From NCBI GenBank assembly GCA_016708305.1, contig JADJGB010000008.1, positions 1,488,001 through 1,552,000 on the forward strand: a stretch of 64,000 nucleotides of DNA, written 5' to 3'. Under the pieces are notes generated by a model that worked only from the letters and a program-made list of their open reading frames with translations, made no database searches and was not told where the DNA came from. Positions within the stretch are counted from its first letter, which is position 1; each line of letters begins with the position of its first letter. This DNA is from Sphingobacteriales bacterium (lineage in GTDB: Bacteria > Bacteroidota > Bacteroidia > Chitinophagales > Chitinophagaceae). The position numbers and the translations under genes were made by a program. Shown piece by piece: positions 1 to 9,735 of this stretch.

Positions 1-618
1 GAAACGATTGCTGAAAGATATTTCAACCAAAACCACTCCGTTTTTTTATACCTGCTTACTTTGAGCAGCCACGAGCCTTTTGAAACGCCGACACCTACCG
101 TAATTGAAGGAAATACAGAAGAATTGCAGTTTTATAATTCATTGCAATATACAGACAGCGTTGTTTATCAATTTGTAAAACAATGCCAGGCAAAGGACTG
201 GTGGAACAATACACTGATAATAATATGTGCCGATCATGGTCATCGATTGCCACAAACCGGCAAGAAAGCAGATGATTTTAAAATACCTGCGTTGCTGCTG
301 GGTGGATTAGTAAAGAATAAACAAGTAGTTATTGATGAAATTTGCTCTCAAACAGATTTGGCACCCACGCTGGTAAAAACATTTGACATTAATAATAATC
401 TATTTAAATGGGGTAGGAATATCGCTGATCCCACCTCTGTGCCGCTTGCTTATTTTAGTTTCAATGATGGTTTTGGATTTGTGCAAAATAAAAAGTACTT
501 CATTTTCGATAATGTGGGCAAAAAAGTTATTGAGCAGGAAGGCAATATTGATGCTTCAGACCTTAAGGCCGGAAAGGCGATTCAACAGCTTAGTTTTCAG
601 GAGTATCTGGACAAATAA
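1..618 (+). CDS. Sulfatase / LTA synthase family protein, C-terminal part (runs off left edge)
   Basis: The frame is open from base 1, so only the C-terminal ~205 residues of a larger enzyme are present. Two landmarks of the alkaline-phosphatase-fold sulfatases are visible: the SSHEPF stretch near the start (the LTA synthase T/S-SH-PF block) and ADHGH about 60 residues later, a metal-binding Asp-His pair. The segment around SQTDLAPTLV is the usual end of the catalytic domain. Bacteroidota homologues are inner-membrane proteins with about five N-terminal helices and a periplasmic domain acting on phosphoglycerol- or phosphoethanolamine-type groups; the membrane part would lie left of the window. 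Substrate cannot be told from this piece. Confidence 0.8.
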   Translation, partial: ETIAERYFNQNHSVFLYLLTLSSHEPFETPTPTVIEGNTEELQFYNSLQYTDSVVYQFVKQCQAKDWWNNTLIIICADHGHRLPQTGKKADDFKIPALLLGGLVKNKQVVIDEICSQTDLAPTLVKTFDINNNLFKWGRNIADPTSVPLAYFSFNDGFGFVQNKKYFIFDNVGKKVIEQEGNIDASDLKAGKAIQQLSFQEYLDK

Positions 619-775
619 ACCCTGATTATTCTCTTTTTTTTTTGCCTCTTTTTTGAATGAAAACAAGGGGCTGTTATTATCAAGTGAATAACTAAGATAT
701 ATTTATTCGTTTTTAATAGGCCTATTTGCAATATTTTCTGTTAATTTGCAGGCTTTAAAAAAATTAACAGAAAAT

Positions 776-2448
776 ATGAGTTTTGAAAATTTTACAGTTC
801 CTTATGAGGTTGATGGCAACTATTCGAAAAAGGTGGCATATTTCTCAATGGAATTTGCAATACACCAACCATTAAAAATTTATAGTGGGGGTCTAGGTTT
901 TTTATCAGGTTCCCATTTAAGAAGCGCTTATGAGTTGAAGCAAAATTTAATTGGAATCGGAATTTTGTGGAAATACGGATATTACGATCAGGAGCGCAAC
1001 CAGGATCAAACGCTGGATGTGGCCTGGAATGAAAAAATTTACAGTTTTCTTGAAGATACCGGAATCAGGTTTCAGGTTGCGGTGCATGAGCATCCGGTTT
1101 GGGTAAAGGTATTGTACCTGAATCCTGAAACATTTAAGACAGCCCCATTGTTTTTATTATCAACCGATTTGCACGAAAATGATTATGTATCGCAAGCTAT
1201 TACACACCGCTTGTATGATGCAAACGTAGCGGCAAAAATCGCAGCATTTATCCTGTTAGGTGTTGGCGGGGCAAAACTGATAGACATTTTAGGGTTTAAT
1301 CCTGATGTGTATCATTTAAATGAAGCGCACGCTGTATCTTCTGCATTTTATCTGTATAAAAAATTCAATAAAAACATTGAAGAAGTAAGAAAGCGTCTGG
1401 TATTTACAACCCATACGCCCGAAGAAGCAGGAAATGAGAAACATGATATTTATTTATGTCACAAAATGAGTTATTTCTGCGGGCTAAGTGTGGATGAGGT
1501 AAAACTGCTAACCCAAAACTTTGACGACCAGTTTAATCACTCTCTTGCAGCTTTAAGATTTGCCAGAATAGCCAACGGCGTATCTCAGTTGCACGGTGTG
1601 GTGTCGCGCGAAATGTGGGGCAAATATCATGATATTTGCCCAATCACTCTAATACTAATGCCCAAAACTGGAAGTATTGGTCTGATAAGCAATTGTATAA
1701 GTTTAAGGAAGTGGGTGATGATTACTGGTTTGACGACCGAAAAAAATGGATGAAGAAAAGAACCTTCGAAATTGTGGCAGACCAGACAGGAAAACTTTTT
1801 GACCCTGATGTATTTACTATTGTTTGGGCAAGAAGATTTGCAGGATATAAGAGAGCAGGTATGATTGCTTCAGATATGGAAAGATTTCATAAATTGATGA
1901 CAAATACCAAATATCCGATACAAATTATTTGGGCCGGCAAACCTTATCCCATGGATCATCCTGCCATAAGTGAGTTCAATGCTTTGGTTCATTTGTCAAA
2001 AGGGTATAAAAATGCGGCGGTATTGATTGGGTACGAACTTGCTTTATCTAAAAGACTGAAGCAAGCGGCTGATGTGTGGTTAAACAATCCACGTGTACCT
2101 CGCGAGGCATCGGGTACCAGCGGTATGACAGCAGCCATGAATGGCGCTATCAACTTTTCTACTGATGATGGATGGATTCCTGAGTTTATCAATCATGGGC
2201 ATAATGGTTTTGTAATCCCTAAAGCAGATTATGCCAACATGTCTGTTCATGATCAGGACCAATATGATCTTGATAAATTGTACGAAATCCTCACAAACGA
2301 AATCCTTCCTCTGTATTACGAAAATTATGCAACCTGGCGTATGCTGATGAAAAATGGAATGCAGGACGTAAGGTTTCAGTTTGAAAGCAACCGTATGGCA
2401 CATGAATATTACGAAAAATTATACAAAGCGCCTTATGAGGGCAAATAA
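776..2448 (+). CDS. glgP: Alpha-glucan (glycogen) phosphorylase, short type; one frameshift
   Basis: Phosphorolytic release of glucose-1-phosphate from glycogen or maltodextrin, cytoplasmic. Family marks are VAYFSMEFA near the N-terminus, SGGLGFLSG, HLNEAHA, then FAGYKRAG and the PLP-region block ending in REASGTSGMTAAMNG. The repaired protein is ~557 residues, the size of the short Thermotoga/Thermus-type GT35 enzymes rather than the ~800-residue MalP/GlgP class. The ATG at 776 is chosen because homology starts shortly after; an in-frame TTG lies at 746. The frame changes at about 1640-1660, between the REMWG and TNAQNWKYW blocks; adding one base rejoins them. A hairpin terminator follows directly. 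Probably works with the MalQ encoded at 6.5 kb. Confidence 0.9.
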
Positions 2449-2469
2449 TTAAAATTGATTTTTACAACA

Positions 2470-2500
2470 AAGCCGGTTGAGTTTCTCACCCGGCTTTTTT
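2470..2500 (+). terminator. Intrinsic terminator after glgP
   Basis: Stem AAGCCGG (2470-2476) with CCGGCTT (2490-2496), extended inward by TGAG/CTCA, followed by a T run. Lies between the convergent glgP and the leftward lipoprotein gene. Confidence 0.85.
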
Positions 2501-2509
2501 ATAATCAAT

Positions 2510-2866
2510 TTATTTTCGGCTATCCTGCCAAATCAATTTTCCATTTTTGCTTTCAGTGAAAAAATCTTTGCACTTGCCATCTCCTTTACCGGTTAAGCCA
2601 CCATCGGGCGCACAAATGAGATTGCAATTGCTGTCATATAAAAGACTATAAAAATCGCAGCAAAAGGAGGGCACGAAATATACCAACTGCCCTTTATAGT
2701 CATACTGCCATATACTTGCCGGAGGGTTTCTTACACCTTCATTTTCTAATTGCTTTATCTTTTCCTGAACACATTCTGGTATGCCTGAGTCCGGCTTCTC
2801 TTTAGTGCAATTAATATTTGCCAATATAAGAAAACCTGCTAAAACTGAGAGTAAATACTTTTTCAT
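2510..2866 (-). CDS. Cys-rich lipoprotein, DUF6970-like
   Basis: 118 residues with a lipoprotein signal: Lys-Lys, a hydrophobic core, then lipobox ANINC with Cys at about 20. The mature part has conserved-looking Cys pairs (PSFCCDFYS, CNLICAPDGG, GDGKCKDF) and the PPASIWQYDYKGQLVYF stretch, the pattern I associate with DUF6970 proteins of Bacteroidota. The Cys residues probably form disulfides in the periplasm. It is the last gene of a leftward group of secreted proteins and may share their transcript. No enzymatic function can be assigned; the domain name is from memory of the family pattern. Confidence 0.65.
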   Translation of the reverse strand: MKKYLLSVLAGFLILANINCTKEKPDSGIPECVQEKIKQLENEGVRNPPASIWQYDYKGQLVYFVPSFCCDFYSLLYDSNCNLICAPDGGLTGKGDGKCKDFFTESKNGKLIWQDSRK

Positions 2867-2897
2867 ATTATTGATACACTTTGTTTAAAAATACTTT

Positions 2898-3737
2898 TTA
2901 TTTAAACCTGTAGCCCAAGCCAATTCTAAAACTAAAAACAGGATTTTCAATCGCACTGTTTGATCGGTGAAAAGGTTGATCAAAATAATTTCCATAATTG
3001 CTGTTTCCCACAGTCATCCCAAATCCAAAATTATTACTAATTACCCAATTTTCAGAAGCATTAATATTTATACCCAGATTAAAGAGCAAATGCGATAGTG
3101 TTGTTTGAAATTCAATTGTCTTATAGTATTGATTTTCAGAATCATAGTGTCTTTCCCAATAATCCTGCACAGAAAAAACGTATTGAGGCTCTATTTTAAA
3201 TTGTGCCCTGCCATAATTTTTGGGATAAAAAGAAAGTCCAAAACCACTTCCATAGGCTTTCCTGTTAAAGCCAATAAATGGCGAAATGCTTATTCCGATT
3301 CTGTTTTCGGCATATAATTTTTCAAAGTTGATAAAAGCGCCTAATACAGGCTCTTTGGTCTTCTCATCCCATCCGGAACTGTAAATCAATAAATCAGGTG
3401 CAGAAAAAGCCCAAAAGCCGGTCGAAATTATTTTATCACCTTTGGGTACCCACCTGTTCTCCGGTCTTTTTTCTCTGCGAGTTGGTTTGTCTGGTTCGGC
3501 AATATTTCTGTAATCTTCAATCAGTCCGTTTTCATATTTTATATAAGATACTTCACTTTTAGAAATATTATAGATGGGGCCATCCGGGTTATCAAAACGG
3601 CGGTATTTGATATCGCTTTTTGTTATCTCAATAACTTTAGCAAGTATATTATAATTTTTTCTGTCGTAAATAGTGTCTTGTGCAAGCGCTACCTGGCTGC
3701 CGATACAAATGATGATTAAAAATAGTAACTTTTTCAT
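2898..3737 (-). CDS. Secreted / outer-membrane barrel-like protein A
   Basis: 279 residues with a Sec signal ending ALAQ. Residues ~20-75 contain a short N-terminal module (IYDRKNYNILAKVIEITKSD, then YRRFDNPDGPIY) of the kind that opens many Bacteroidota proteins which test an XGxVxEV-x-IKY motif. The remainder has alternating hydrophobic/polar strands ending in FRIGLGYRFK, with a terminal aromatic-basic pair as in outer-membrane barrels. Paralogous to the next gene upstream (3750-4564): both share the N-terminal module, a STGFWAF/STGVFLF turn, and FIGFNRKAYGSGF versus FIGYNKKAYGTVL. Function unknown; outer-membrane location is inference. Confidence 0.7.
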   Translation of the reverse strand: MKKLLFLIIICIGSQVALAQDTIYDRKNYNILAKVIEITKSDIKYRRFDNPDGPIYNISKSEVSYIKYENGLIEDYRNIAEPDKPTRREKRPENRWVPKGDKIISTGFWAFSAPDLLIYSSGWDEKTKEPVLGAFINFEKLYAENRIGISISPFIGFNRKAYGSGFGLSFYPKNYGRAQFKIEPQYVFSVQDYWERHYDSENQYYKTIEFQTTLSHLLFNLGININASENWVISNNFGFGMTVGNSNYGNYFDQPFHRSNSAIENPVFSFRIGLGYRFK

Positions 3738-3749
3738 ATTGATTATAAT

Positions 3750-4564
3750 TTAAAGCCGATAGCCAATTCCAATATTGAAGCCCACCACTACGTTTTCATT
3801 ATCAGCATGCCAATCTTTTGAAATGCCTTTTTTTCTGTTGGAGGAGCCTGCTATACCTGCTACCTGAAATGACGGAAGGATAAATAGCTTTTATTGAAAT
3901 GAACTATCAAATTTGATACGAAACCAACTGATGACACGGTAGATTCGTATTTGCGTAAAATAGAAAATCCGCTTTGCGAATCATAATAGTTTTCTACTAA
4001 ATCCATCACCGATAATTGATAATGGATTCCCAGACCCAATCTTGTTTTGCGTATATGCTTGGGGTAAAATTTAGCGGCTAATACTGTTCCATAGGCCTTT
4101 TTGTTATAACCAATAAATGGTCTGAATTCTACGCCAAAACGATCTTTCAGGAATAATTTTTCATAGGCTACATAATGTGCAAAAATGGGAGCGTTTTCTA
4201 ATGATGAATTTGTATATACATTTGCCGGAGTGTTGTCAAACAAAAAAACACCGGTAGAAAACAAATTTTCACCCAGATTATTGTACTTTTTGATTTCCGA
4301 AATCTTCTTGAGTGAAACCGGTTTTTCATTAAGAAAGAAATCGGTATGGCCACCTGAGTAAGCAATGGAATCAATATATTTTATTTCTAATAAATAAACA
4401 GGCCCCTCAGGATTATTTTGTTTTTTATACCTGATATTTCTATTGTCAACTTCAATGACCTTCCCTTCAATGCGTTTATGTCTTTTTAAAAAGATAACAT
4501 CCTGACTATATAGTGGAATTGAAAAAAAAGCAAATAGAATTATATAAATAACTGATATTCTCAT
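3750..4564 (-). CDS. Secreted / outer-membrane barrel-like protein B (paralogue of A); one frameshift
   Basis: Signal peptide ending PLYSQ, then an N-terminal module like that of the neighbour (KRIEGKVIEVDNRNIRYKK, NPEGPVYLL) and barrel-like strands. As sequenced the frame stops near 3860, but reading on in the adjacent frame gives SFQVAGIAGSSNRKKG and then VVVGFNIGIGYRL before a stop at 3750, matching the end of the paralogue (FSFRIGLGYRFK). One extra base around 3875-3885 restores a ~271-residue protein, almost the paralogue's 279. The two genes therefore look like a tandem duplication, downstream of two LVIVD lipoproteins on the same strand. Confidence 0.65.
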
Positions 4565-4574
4565 TAATAATTGA

Positions 4575-5345
4575 TTACAAGGTGGGTTCAGCTATTTTGG
4601 AGAGTTTTACAGGATTAGCAGGAGCGCTGATATCATACAAAACAAGCCCTCCGTGAATATAAGTAATCAACAAATCTTCAAAAGGAATAACATCAACAAA
4701 GCTCTCTTCTCCCGAGATGGTTTTTATAACTTGTGGTTTCGTCCTGTCCGAAATGTCCACTACATTCAGCCCGGCATCTCCCATGCACACATATAATATA
4801 TTGTCTTTAAAGCCCAGTCCGTTTGGTTGTGGCATGTTTAAAGAACTTACCAGCTTAGGGTTTAATACATTTACACCTTTAATATCATAGATGTTCAGTA
4901 CGTTTTGTGTGCCGCCACATCTTTGATTATTGTTTCTTAGGGTAACGTATGCAAAATCATCATCAGCTACTACCGGGTCGCAGGCTCTGAAGTGCTGCGC
5001 CTGTCCCTGAAGTTTGGGATATTTTGGATTACTGTTATCAAACACATACATGCCTGTTTGCGAACCGATAAATAGTTTGTCGCGGTAGGGAAAGATGGTT
5101 TCTATATTCCATCCTACATTTTGTTCACTCAGCAATACTGCTGTTGCAGGATTGCTGATGTCATAGGTCTGGAGTGTATAACTATTTACGATATATAAAT
5201 AATTGCCCGAAATGGTCATCATGGCAGTAGAGCCCCCTGCTCCCGAACTGTTAGAAGCATCTCCCATTCCGGAACTCGCTTTTTTGCAGGTTGTAAAAAA
5301 TATGCCTAAAAAAGCTAAAAATATAATGGTAACAATATTTTTCAT
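4575..5345 (-). CDS. LVIVD-repeat lipoprotein (C-half type)
   Basis: 256 residues. Lipoprotein signal with lipobox FFTTC (Cys ~21), then a Ser/Gly linker and a series of ~40-residue LVIVD repeats, seen as LYIVNSYTLQTYDISNPA, LFIGSQTGMYVFDNSNP, LYVCMGDAGLNVVDISDRTK and LLITYIHGGLVLYDISAPA. Such repeats build a beta-propeller-like surface protein. The sequence corresponds to the C-terminal half of the single LVIVD gene at 31107-32399, sharing GWNIETIFPYRDKLFIGSQTG versus GIETIFPFKEHLFVGSTTG and CDPVVADD versus CDPVVAND. It starts 12 bases after the previous LVIVD gene, so the two are surely co-transcribed. Ligand unknown. Confidence 0.75.
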   Translation of the reverse strand: MKNIVTIIFLAFLGIFFTTCKKASSGMGDASNSSGAGGSTAMMTISGNYLYIVNSYTLQTYDISNPATAVLLSEQNVGWNIETIFPYRDKLFIGSQTGMYVFDNSNPKYPKLQGQAQHFRACDPVVADDDFAYVTLRNNNQRCGGTQNVLNIYDIKGVNVLNPKLVSSLNMPQPNGLGFKDNILYVCMGDAGLNVVDISDRTKPQVIKTISGEESFVDVIPFEDLLITYIHGGLVLYDISAPANPVKLSKIAEPTL

Positions 5346-5357
5346 AATGCAATGTAT

Positions 5358-5873
5358 TTAATAAGAACAGTTAGGGTTAATGATGGTCCTTTTTTGCCAC
5401 CCGATTACGATCCCTTTGGTAGGGTTAGGACATTCAAATCTTCCTCGTTCAGGAGGCCTGCGGTGGTCAAACAAATTTTTGAATGAGCCGGGTAATCGTT
5501 TCGTTAATGTAACGGTATTACCCGATATTTTAAGAATAACTAAGTCTTTCATATTATTGGTATAAATGGCATTGTCCTTTACGGCAATTTCCTGTGCGCC
5601 CATTACACTGATAAAACCTGTTTTCACAGGCGCCGAAGGATTGCTAATATCCGTAATGTGAATACCCTTGCCGGTTTCAACCTGATAGAGCGTATTGCCA
5701 TAAACATAAATTTTGCCTGCCGTTTCATAGGGTTTAGGCGTTGATAACTCTATTTTTTTTAACCGGGTACTATCGCCATAAATGGGTGCGTAGCCCAGTA
5801 CTTCTTCTTTTTTGGTATTCCAGCAGGAGGCAAGGAATAGGATGGCGGCAAAAGCTATAATTGCATTTCTCAT
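5358..5873 (-). CDS. LVIVD-repeat lipoprotein (N-half type)
   Basis: 171 residues; lipobox LASC with Cys at ~17. Contains LVIVD-type repeats (IYVYGNTLYQVETGKGIHIT followed by DISNPSAPVKTG; AIYTNNMKDLVILKISG). It aligns with the N-terminal half of the LVIVD protein at 31107-32399 (YVFVSESYKGIHIINNANPA; TLYADMFGDLLAIDVSDP). With the following gene it totals 427 residues against 430 for the single-gene version, so the pair looks like a split form of the same architecture in which each half has its own lipoprotein signal. First gene of the leftward secreted-protein group. Role unknown. Confidence 0.7.
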   Translation of the reverse strand: MRNAIIAFAAILFLASCWNTKKEEVLGYAPIYGDSTRLKKIELSTPKPYETAGKIYVYGNTLYQVETGKGIHITDISNPSAPVKTGFISVMGAQEIAVKDNAIYTNNMKDLVILKISGNTVTLTKRLPGSFKNLFDHRRPPERGRFECPNPTKGIVIGWQKRTIINPNCSY

Positions 5874-6080
5874 TATATAATATTATTAGGTATCCCATTT
5901 ACTTTTAACACTCGATAACCTTAAAAAGCATTTTATTTCCTTTTGAGTATCGACGTATCAGGTTTAATACGCGCTACACAAAAGGGTTATAACTATTTTT
6001 TTAGACGTTATAATAATAGGTTGATAAAAGAACTGACATAATATATAACGTATATTTTAGGGAAAACGCAACAGCACAAT

Positions 6081-6111
6081 AAAAAAAGACCTGCAAAAAC
6101 GCAGGTCTTTT
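6081..6111. terminator. Intrinsic terminator
   Basis: Stem AAAAGACCTGC (6084-6094) with GCAGGTCTTTT (6101-6111). On the minus strand it is followed by a long T run and lies 21 bases after the stop of the small membrane-protein gene at 6132, which it most likely terminates. Confidence 0.8.
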
Positions 6112-6131
6112 ACAAATGATATCTTATCGGT

Positions 6132-6287
6132 TTAAATGATATTCATAGCCTTTACCAAAAAGGTAGTATTAAATGGCAAAATAAGCGTCAGCCAGGGCCA
6201 GTGCGTTACGATTGCAATAACCAAAGCAGCTACTGATACAAAAAATAATAACCACATTAAGACGCTGTTCTTGTTTTCTGTTGCCAT
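6132..6287 (-). CDS. Small membrane protein, 51 residues
   Basis: Short gene found by reading the minus strand: ATG at 6287, stop at 6132. The product starts MATENKNSVLMWLLFFVSVA, continues with a Trp-Pro-Trp turn (ITHWPW-like), and ends with a second hydrophobic stretch (LTLILPFNTTFLVKAMNII). That is two short membrane segments with almost no loop. Support for it being real: a clean start, hydrophobic periodicity typical of small inner-membrane proteins, and a strong terminator 20 bases past the stop. It is divergent from malQ. No function can be assigned. Confidence 0.6.
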   Translation of the reverse strand: MATENKNSVLMWLLFFVSVAALVIAIVTHWPWLTLILPFNTTFLVKAMNII

Positions 6288-6387
6288 ATTTTTATATGTT
6301 TATGCAAATTTAGGGGAAGCAGGAAATAAAAACCGACTTTCAGGAAAATATTTTTGGCATAATTCACCTTTATTAAAACAAATTTTC

Positions 6388-6395
6388 TAAATTTG
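6388..6395 (+). promoter_or_regulatory. Bacteroidota -7 box upstream of malQ
   Basis: TAAATTTG matches the TAnnTTTG element of Bacteroidota sigma-ABfr promoters. No clear TTTG -33 box at the right spacing. About 120 bases upstream of the malQ start. Confidence 0.4.
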
Positions 6396-6516
6396 CACTA
6401 TAATGTGTATTTAATACACATTAAATTAAAATTTAAAAAATAATTTGGGCTTGTTTTGTAGGAAGATAAAGAAAGAGTATATAGATTAATTGCCCGCCAG
6501 ATGAAAAAGAAGAAAG

Positions 6517-9210
6517 ATGAAATGTCAGTTTTTTTTGAGTTATCACACTAATTATGGCGATAGTTTATGGTTTTCGGGAGACGAAGATTTTTTAAGAACT
6601 AAAAACGAAAATGGATTATTGCCTCTTGAATACCTGAGCGCCAATTTCTGGAAACTGGAAATAGAAATTCCAGATGAAAAGGTAAAAGGCCAAAAGTTGG
6701 AATACAAGTATTTATTGCGCAATCGAAATGGTGAATTTGTGCCTGAAAGTAATTACAAGCGGGTGGTTGATTTTTCTAAATTCCAAATGGCAACGATTAA
6801 AATCTGTGATGAATGGAACTTTGCCGGCGCATATCAAAATGTTTTTTATACCTCACCATTTGAAAACGTATTGTTGCCCTCCCACAAAAAAAGTAGAACA
6901 GTTGGTGATGAGCCATTTACTCATATTTTTAAAATAAAATACCCATTGTTGGCAAAAGATGACGTGATGTGCATTCTGGGAGATGGGCTTCAAATGGGTA
7001 ATTGGGATACTAAAAAACCAATGTTACTGGGTAAGGAAGGAGACGGATGGACGATAAAGTTGAATCTTCATCATGCTGATTTCCCTGTGGGATATAAGTA
7101 TGGCGTTTTTGACAAAAGAAAAGGAATTTGTTAGATTTGAGGAAGGTGATAACAGAGTTTGTTTTTACCCTGCTTTGGATGATGAGTGTATAATCATGCA
7201 GGATGGTTTTGCCCGCCTGCCTGATAATACTTGGAAAGGCGCAGGAGTGGCCATTCCCGTGTTTAGTTTGCCAGCAAGAAAACTTTTGGAATAGGTGAGT
7301 TTACCGACCTTCATCTGTTGGTTGATTGGGCGCACAAAACCGGCCTGAAAATGATACAGCTACTGCCCATAAATGACACTACTGCCACAAGCACCAACGA
7401 AGATTCTTACCCTTATGCTGCCATTTCTGCTTTTGCACTGCATCCCATTTATATTAATTTATTTGAAGCTGCAGGTAAAAGTATTCATCATCTGGAAGAA
7501 AAACTCAAAAAGAAAAGAAAACATCTGAACGAGTCTCCAAATGTGAAGTACGAAGAAGTACTTCATTTCAAGATGGCTGTTTTACGTAATGTCTTTGAGG
7601 TATCCGGTAAGAAATTTTTTGAAAAAAAGGATTTTCAGGTGTTTTTTGATGAAAATAAAACATGGTTAAAACCTTATGCAGCGTTTTGCTATCTCGAAGA
7701 TAAATACAAAACAGCTGATTCGGATAAATGGCAATCGCACCAAAAATATGAAGCGTCAGAAATAGAACAGTTTTTTCAACCCGGTTCGGATGAATATACT
7801 GAAGTGCGTTTTCATTGTTTTGTTCAGTATCATCTGCACCTGCAGTTGAAAAATGCAGTGGAATATGCACTCAAAAAACAAATTATTTTAAAAGGCGACA
7901 TTCCAATTGGTGTTTATCGCTATGGTTGTGATGCCTGGATGTCTCCCAATTTGTTTAATATGGACACTCAGTCCGGAGCGCCACCGGATGATTTTGCAGC
8001 CAAGGGGCAAAACTGGGGCTTTCCTACCTACAATTGGAAGAGAATGCAGGCGGATGGTTTTGCCTGGTGGCGACAACGTTTTGAACAGATGAGCCGATAT
8101 TTTGATGCATTTAGGATTGACCATATTTTAGGATTCTTTCGAATCTGGAGCATCCCACTTGATGCGGTGCAGGGAGTGATGGGCAAATTTGATCCTTGTA
8201 TTCCCATTCATGTTAATGAGTTTGGCGAAAACGGCATACCGTTCAGTTATGAAAGATTCTGTATGCCTTTTATTAACGATCATGGTTTGTCCAAAATATT
8301 TGGAAATTCTTCCGAAAAAATAAAAGCAACTTTTATTCAGAAGGTTGGAGAGGATAAATACGTAATAAAAGAAGAATTTGATACACAAAGAAAAGTGGCA
8401 GAATATTTTGATAAGGAAGAATCCAACTCCTTTAACAATTATTTGAAAAACGGTTTATATGATCTGATTGCGAATGTGATTATGTTTGAAGAAAAAGGTT
8501 CTGAAAAGCAGCAATTTCATTTCAGAATTGCTATGGATCAAACGAGTTCGTATCAGCATCTTCCTTCTGAAATCAGAGAGCGATTATGGCATCTGTATAT
8601 CAATTATTTCTTTAACAGACAAAATGATTTCTGGCAAAAAGAATCATTATCAAAACTGCCCGACCTAAAAGATGCGACTAATATGCTGGTTTGCGGAGAA
8701 GATTTGGGCATGGTACCCGAATGTGTGCCTGATGTAATGCGTCAGCTCGGTATTTTAAGCCTCGAAATACAAAGGATGCCAAAGCAAACTGACCGTGAAT
8801 TTTTCAATCCTGCAAATGCACCTTATCTGTCAGTTGTTACCCCATCTACGCATGATATGAGCACCATCAGAGGCTGGTGGCAGGAAAATACGCAACTTAC
8901 GCAACGATTTTTCAATCAGGAGCTGCATCAGAGTGGTGGTGCGCCGTTCTTCTGCGAGGCATGGATTAACAGGGCCATTGTAATGCAGCACTTATATTCT
9001 CCGGCTATGTGGAGTATATTCCAGATTCAGGATATTTTGGGGATGAGCGAAAAGTTGAGAAGAGAAAAGCCTGAGGATGAAAGAATAAACATACCTGCCG
9101 ACCCTAATCATTTTTGGAAATACAGAATGCATATCACGCTGGAACAATTACTGAAGGAAAAAGAGTTTAATGAAGAATTGCAGGGCTACGTAAAGAACAG
9201 CGGACGATAA
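6517..9210 (+). CDS. malQ: 4-alpha-glucanotransferase with N-terminal starch-binding domains; two frameshifts
   Basis: Amylomaltase of family GH77: transfers maltosyl units between 1,4-glucans. The start at 6517 gives MKCQFFLSYHTNYGDSLWF, the expected first strand of a CBM20-like module; a second such module (VMCILGDGLQMGNWDTKKPM) lies near residues 150-200. The catalytic part shows LPINDTTAT, FRIDHILGFFRIW (acid/nucleophile region), CGEDLGMVPECVP and PSTHDMSTIRGWW. The frame shifts at ~7115-7130 and returns at ~7275-7287; the flanking frames are identical, so these are two opposite one-base errors in A-rich runs. Repaired length ~897 residues, normal for the Bacteroidota CBM20-CBM20-GH77 form. 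Partner of glgP in glucan turnover. Confidence 0.92.
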
Positions 9211-9247
9211 TCCGGAGATAACAAAAACATTTTGAAAAAAATAACTG

Positions 9248-9733
9248 ATGGATAAAATATTTATCAGGAAGATAAAACAAAGTGACAACATCAGCTTGGC
9301 AAAGATTATCCGACAGGCTTTTCATGATTTCAATGTTCCTGCCAGGGGTACTGTTTATGAAGACCCTACCACAGATGAAATGTTTGAATGGTTTGATATA
9401 AAAGGTGCCGGTTGCTGGGTTGCCGAGCTTAATAACGAAATAGTTGGCTGTTGCGGAATTTACCCTACTTCAAATCTTCCAGAGGGGTGTGTGGAACTTG
9501 TAAAATTTTATATGCTTTCGAAAGCCAGAGGTAAAGGCACTGGTAAATTATTAATGGAAAAAAGCATCAGATCGGCTAAGGAAATGGGATACCGTCAGGT
9601 TTATATCGAAAGTCTGCCTGAATTTGATAAAGCTGTGAATATTTATGTTGCTCAGGGATTTCGTTCCCTAAGCCACCCTTTGGGAAACTCAGGCCATACC
9701 GGATGTACTGTTTGGATGGTAAAAGAACTATAA
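9248..9733 (+). CDS. GNAT family N-acetyltransferase
   Basis: 161 residues. The acetyl-CoA pyrophosphate loop is visible as ARGKGTGKLLME (R/Q-x-x-G-x-G/A pattern), preceded by the strand VELVKFYML and followed by the GY-RQVYIES strand; the C-terminal FDKAVNIYVAQGF block is the usual motif B of the fold. The acceptor substrate cannot be predicted. The ATG at 9248 lies 37 bases after malQ on the same strand, so read-through expression is plausible, but no functional link to glucan metabolism is evident. Confidence 0.85.
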   Translation: MDKIFIRKIKQSDNISLAKIIRQAFHDFNVPARGTVYEDPTTDEMFEWFDIKGAGCWVAELNNEIVGCCGIYPTSNLPEGCVELVKFYMLSKARGKGTGKLLMEKSIRSAKEMGYRQVYIESLPEFDKAVNIYVAQGFRSLSHPLGNSGHTGCTVWMVKEL

Positions 9734-9735
9734 CA

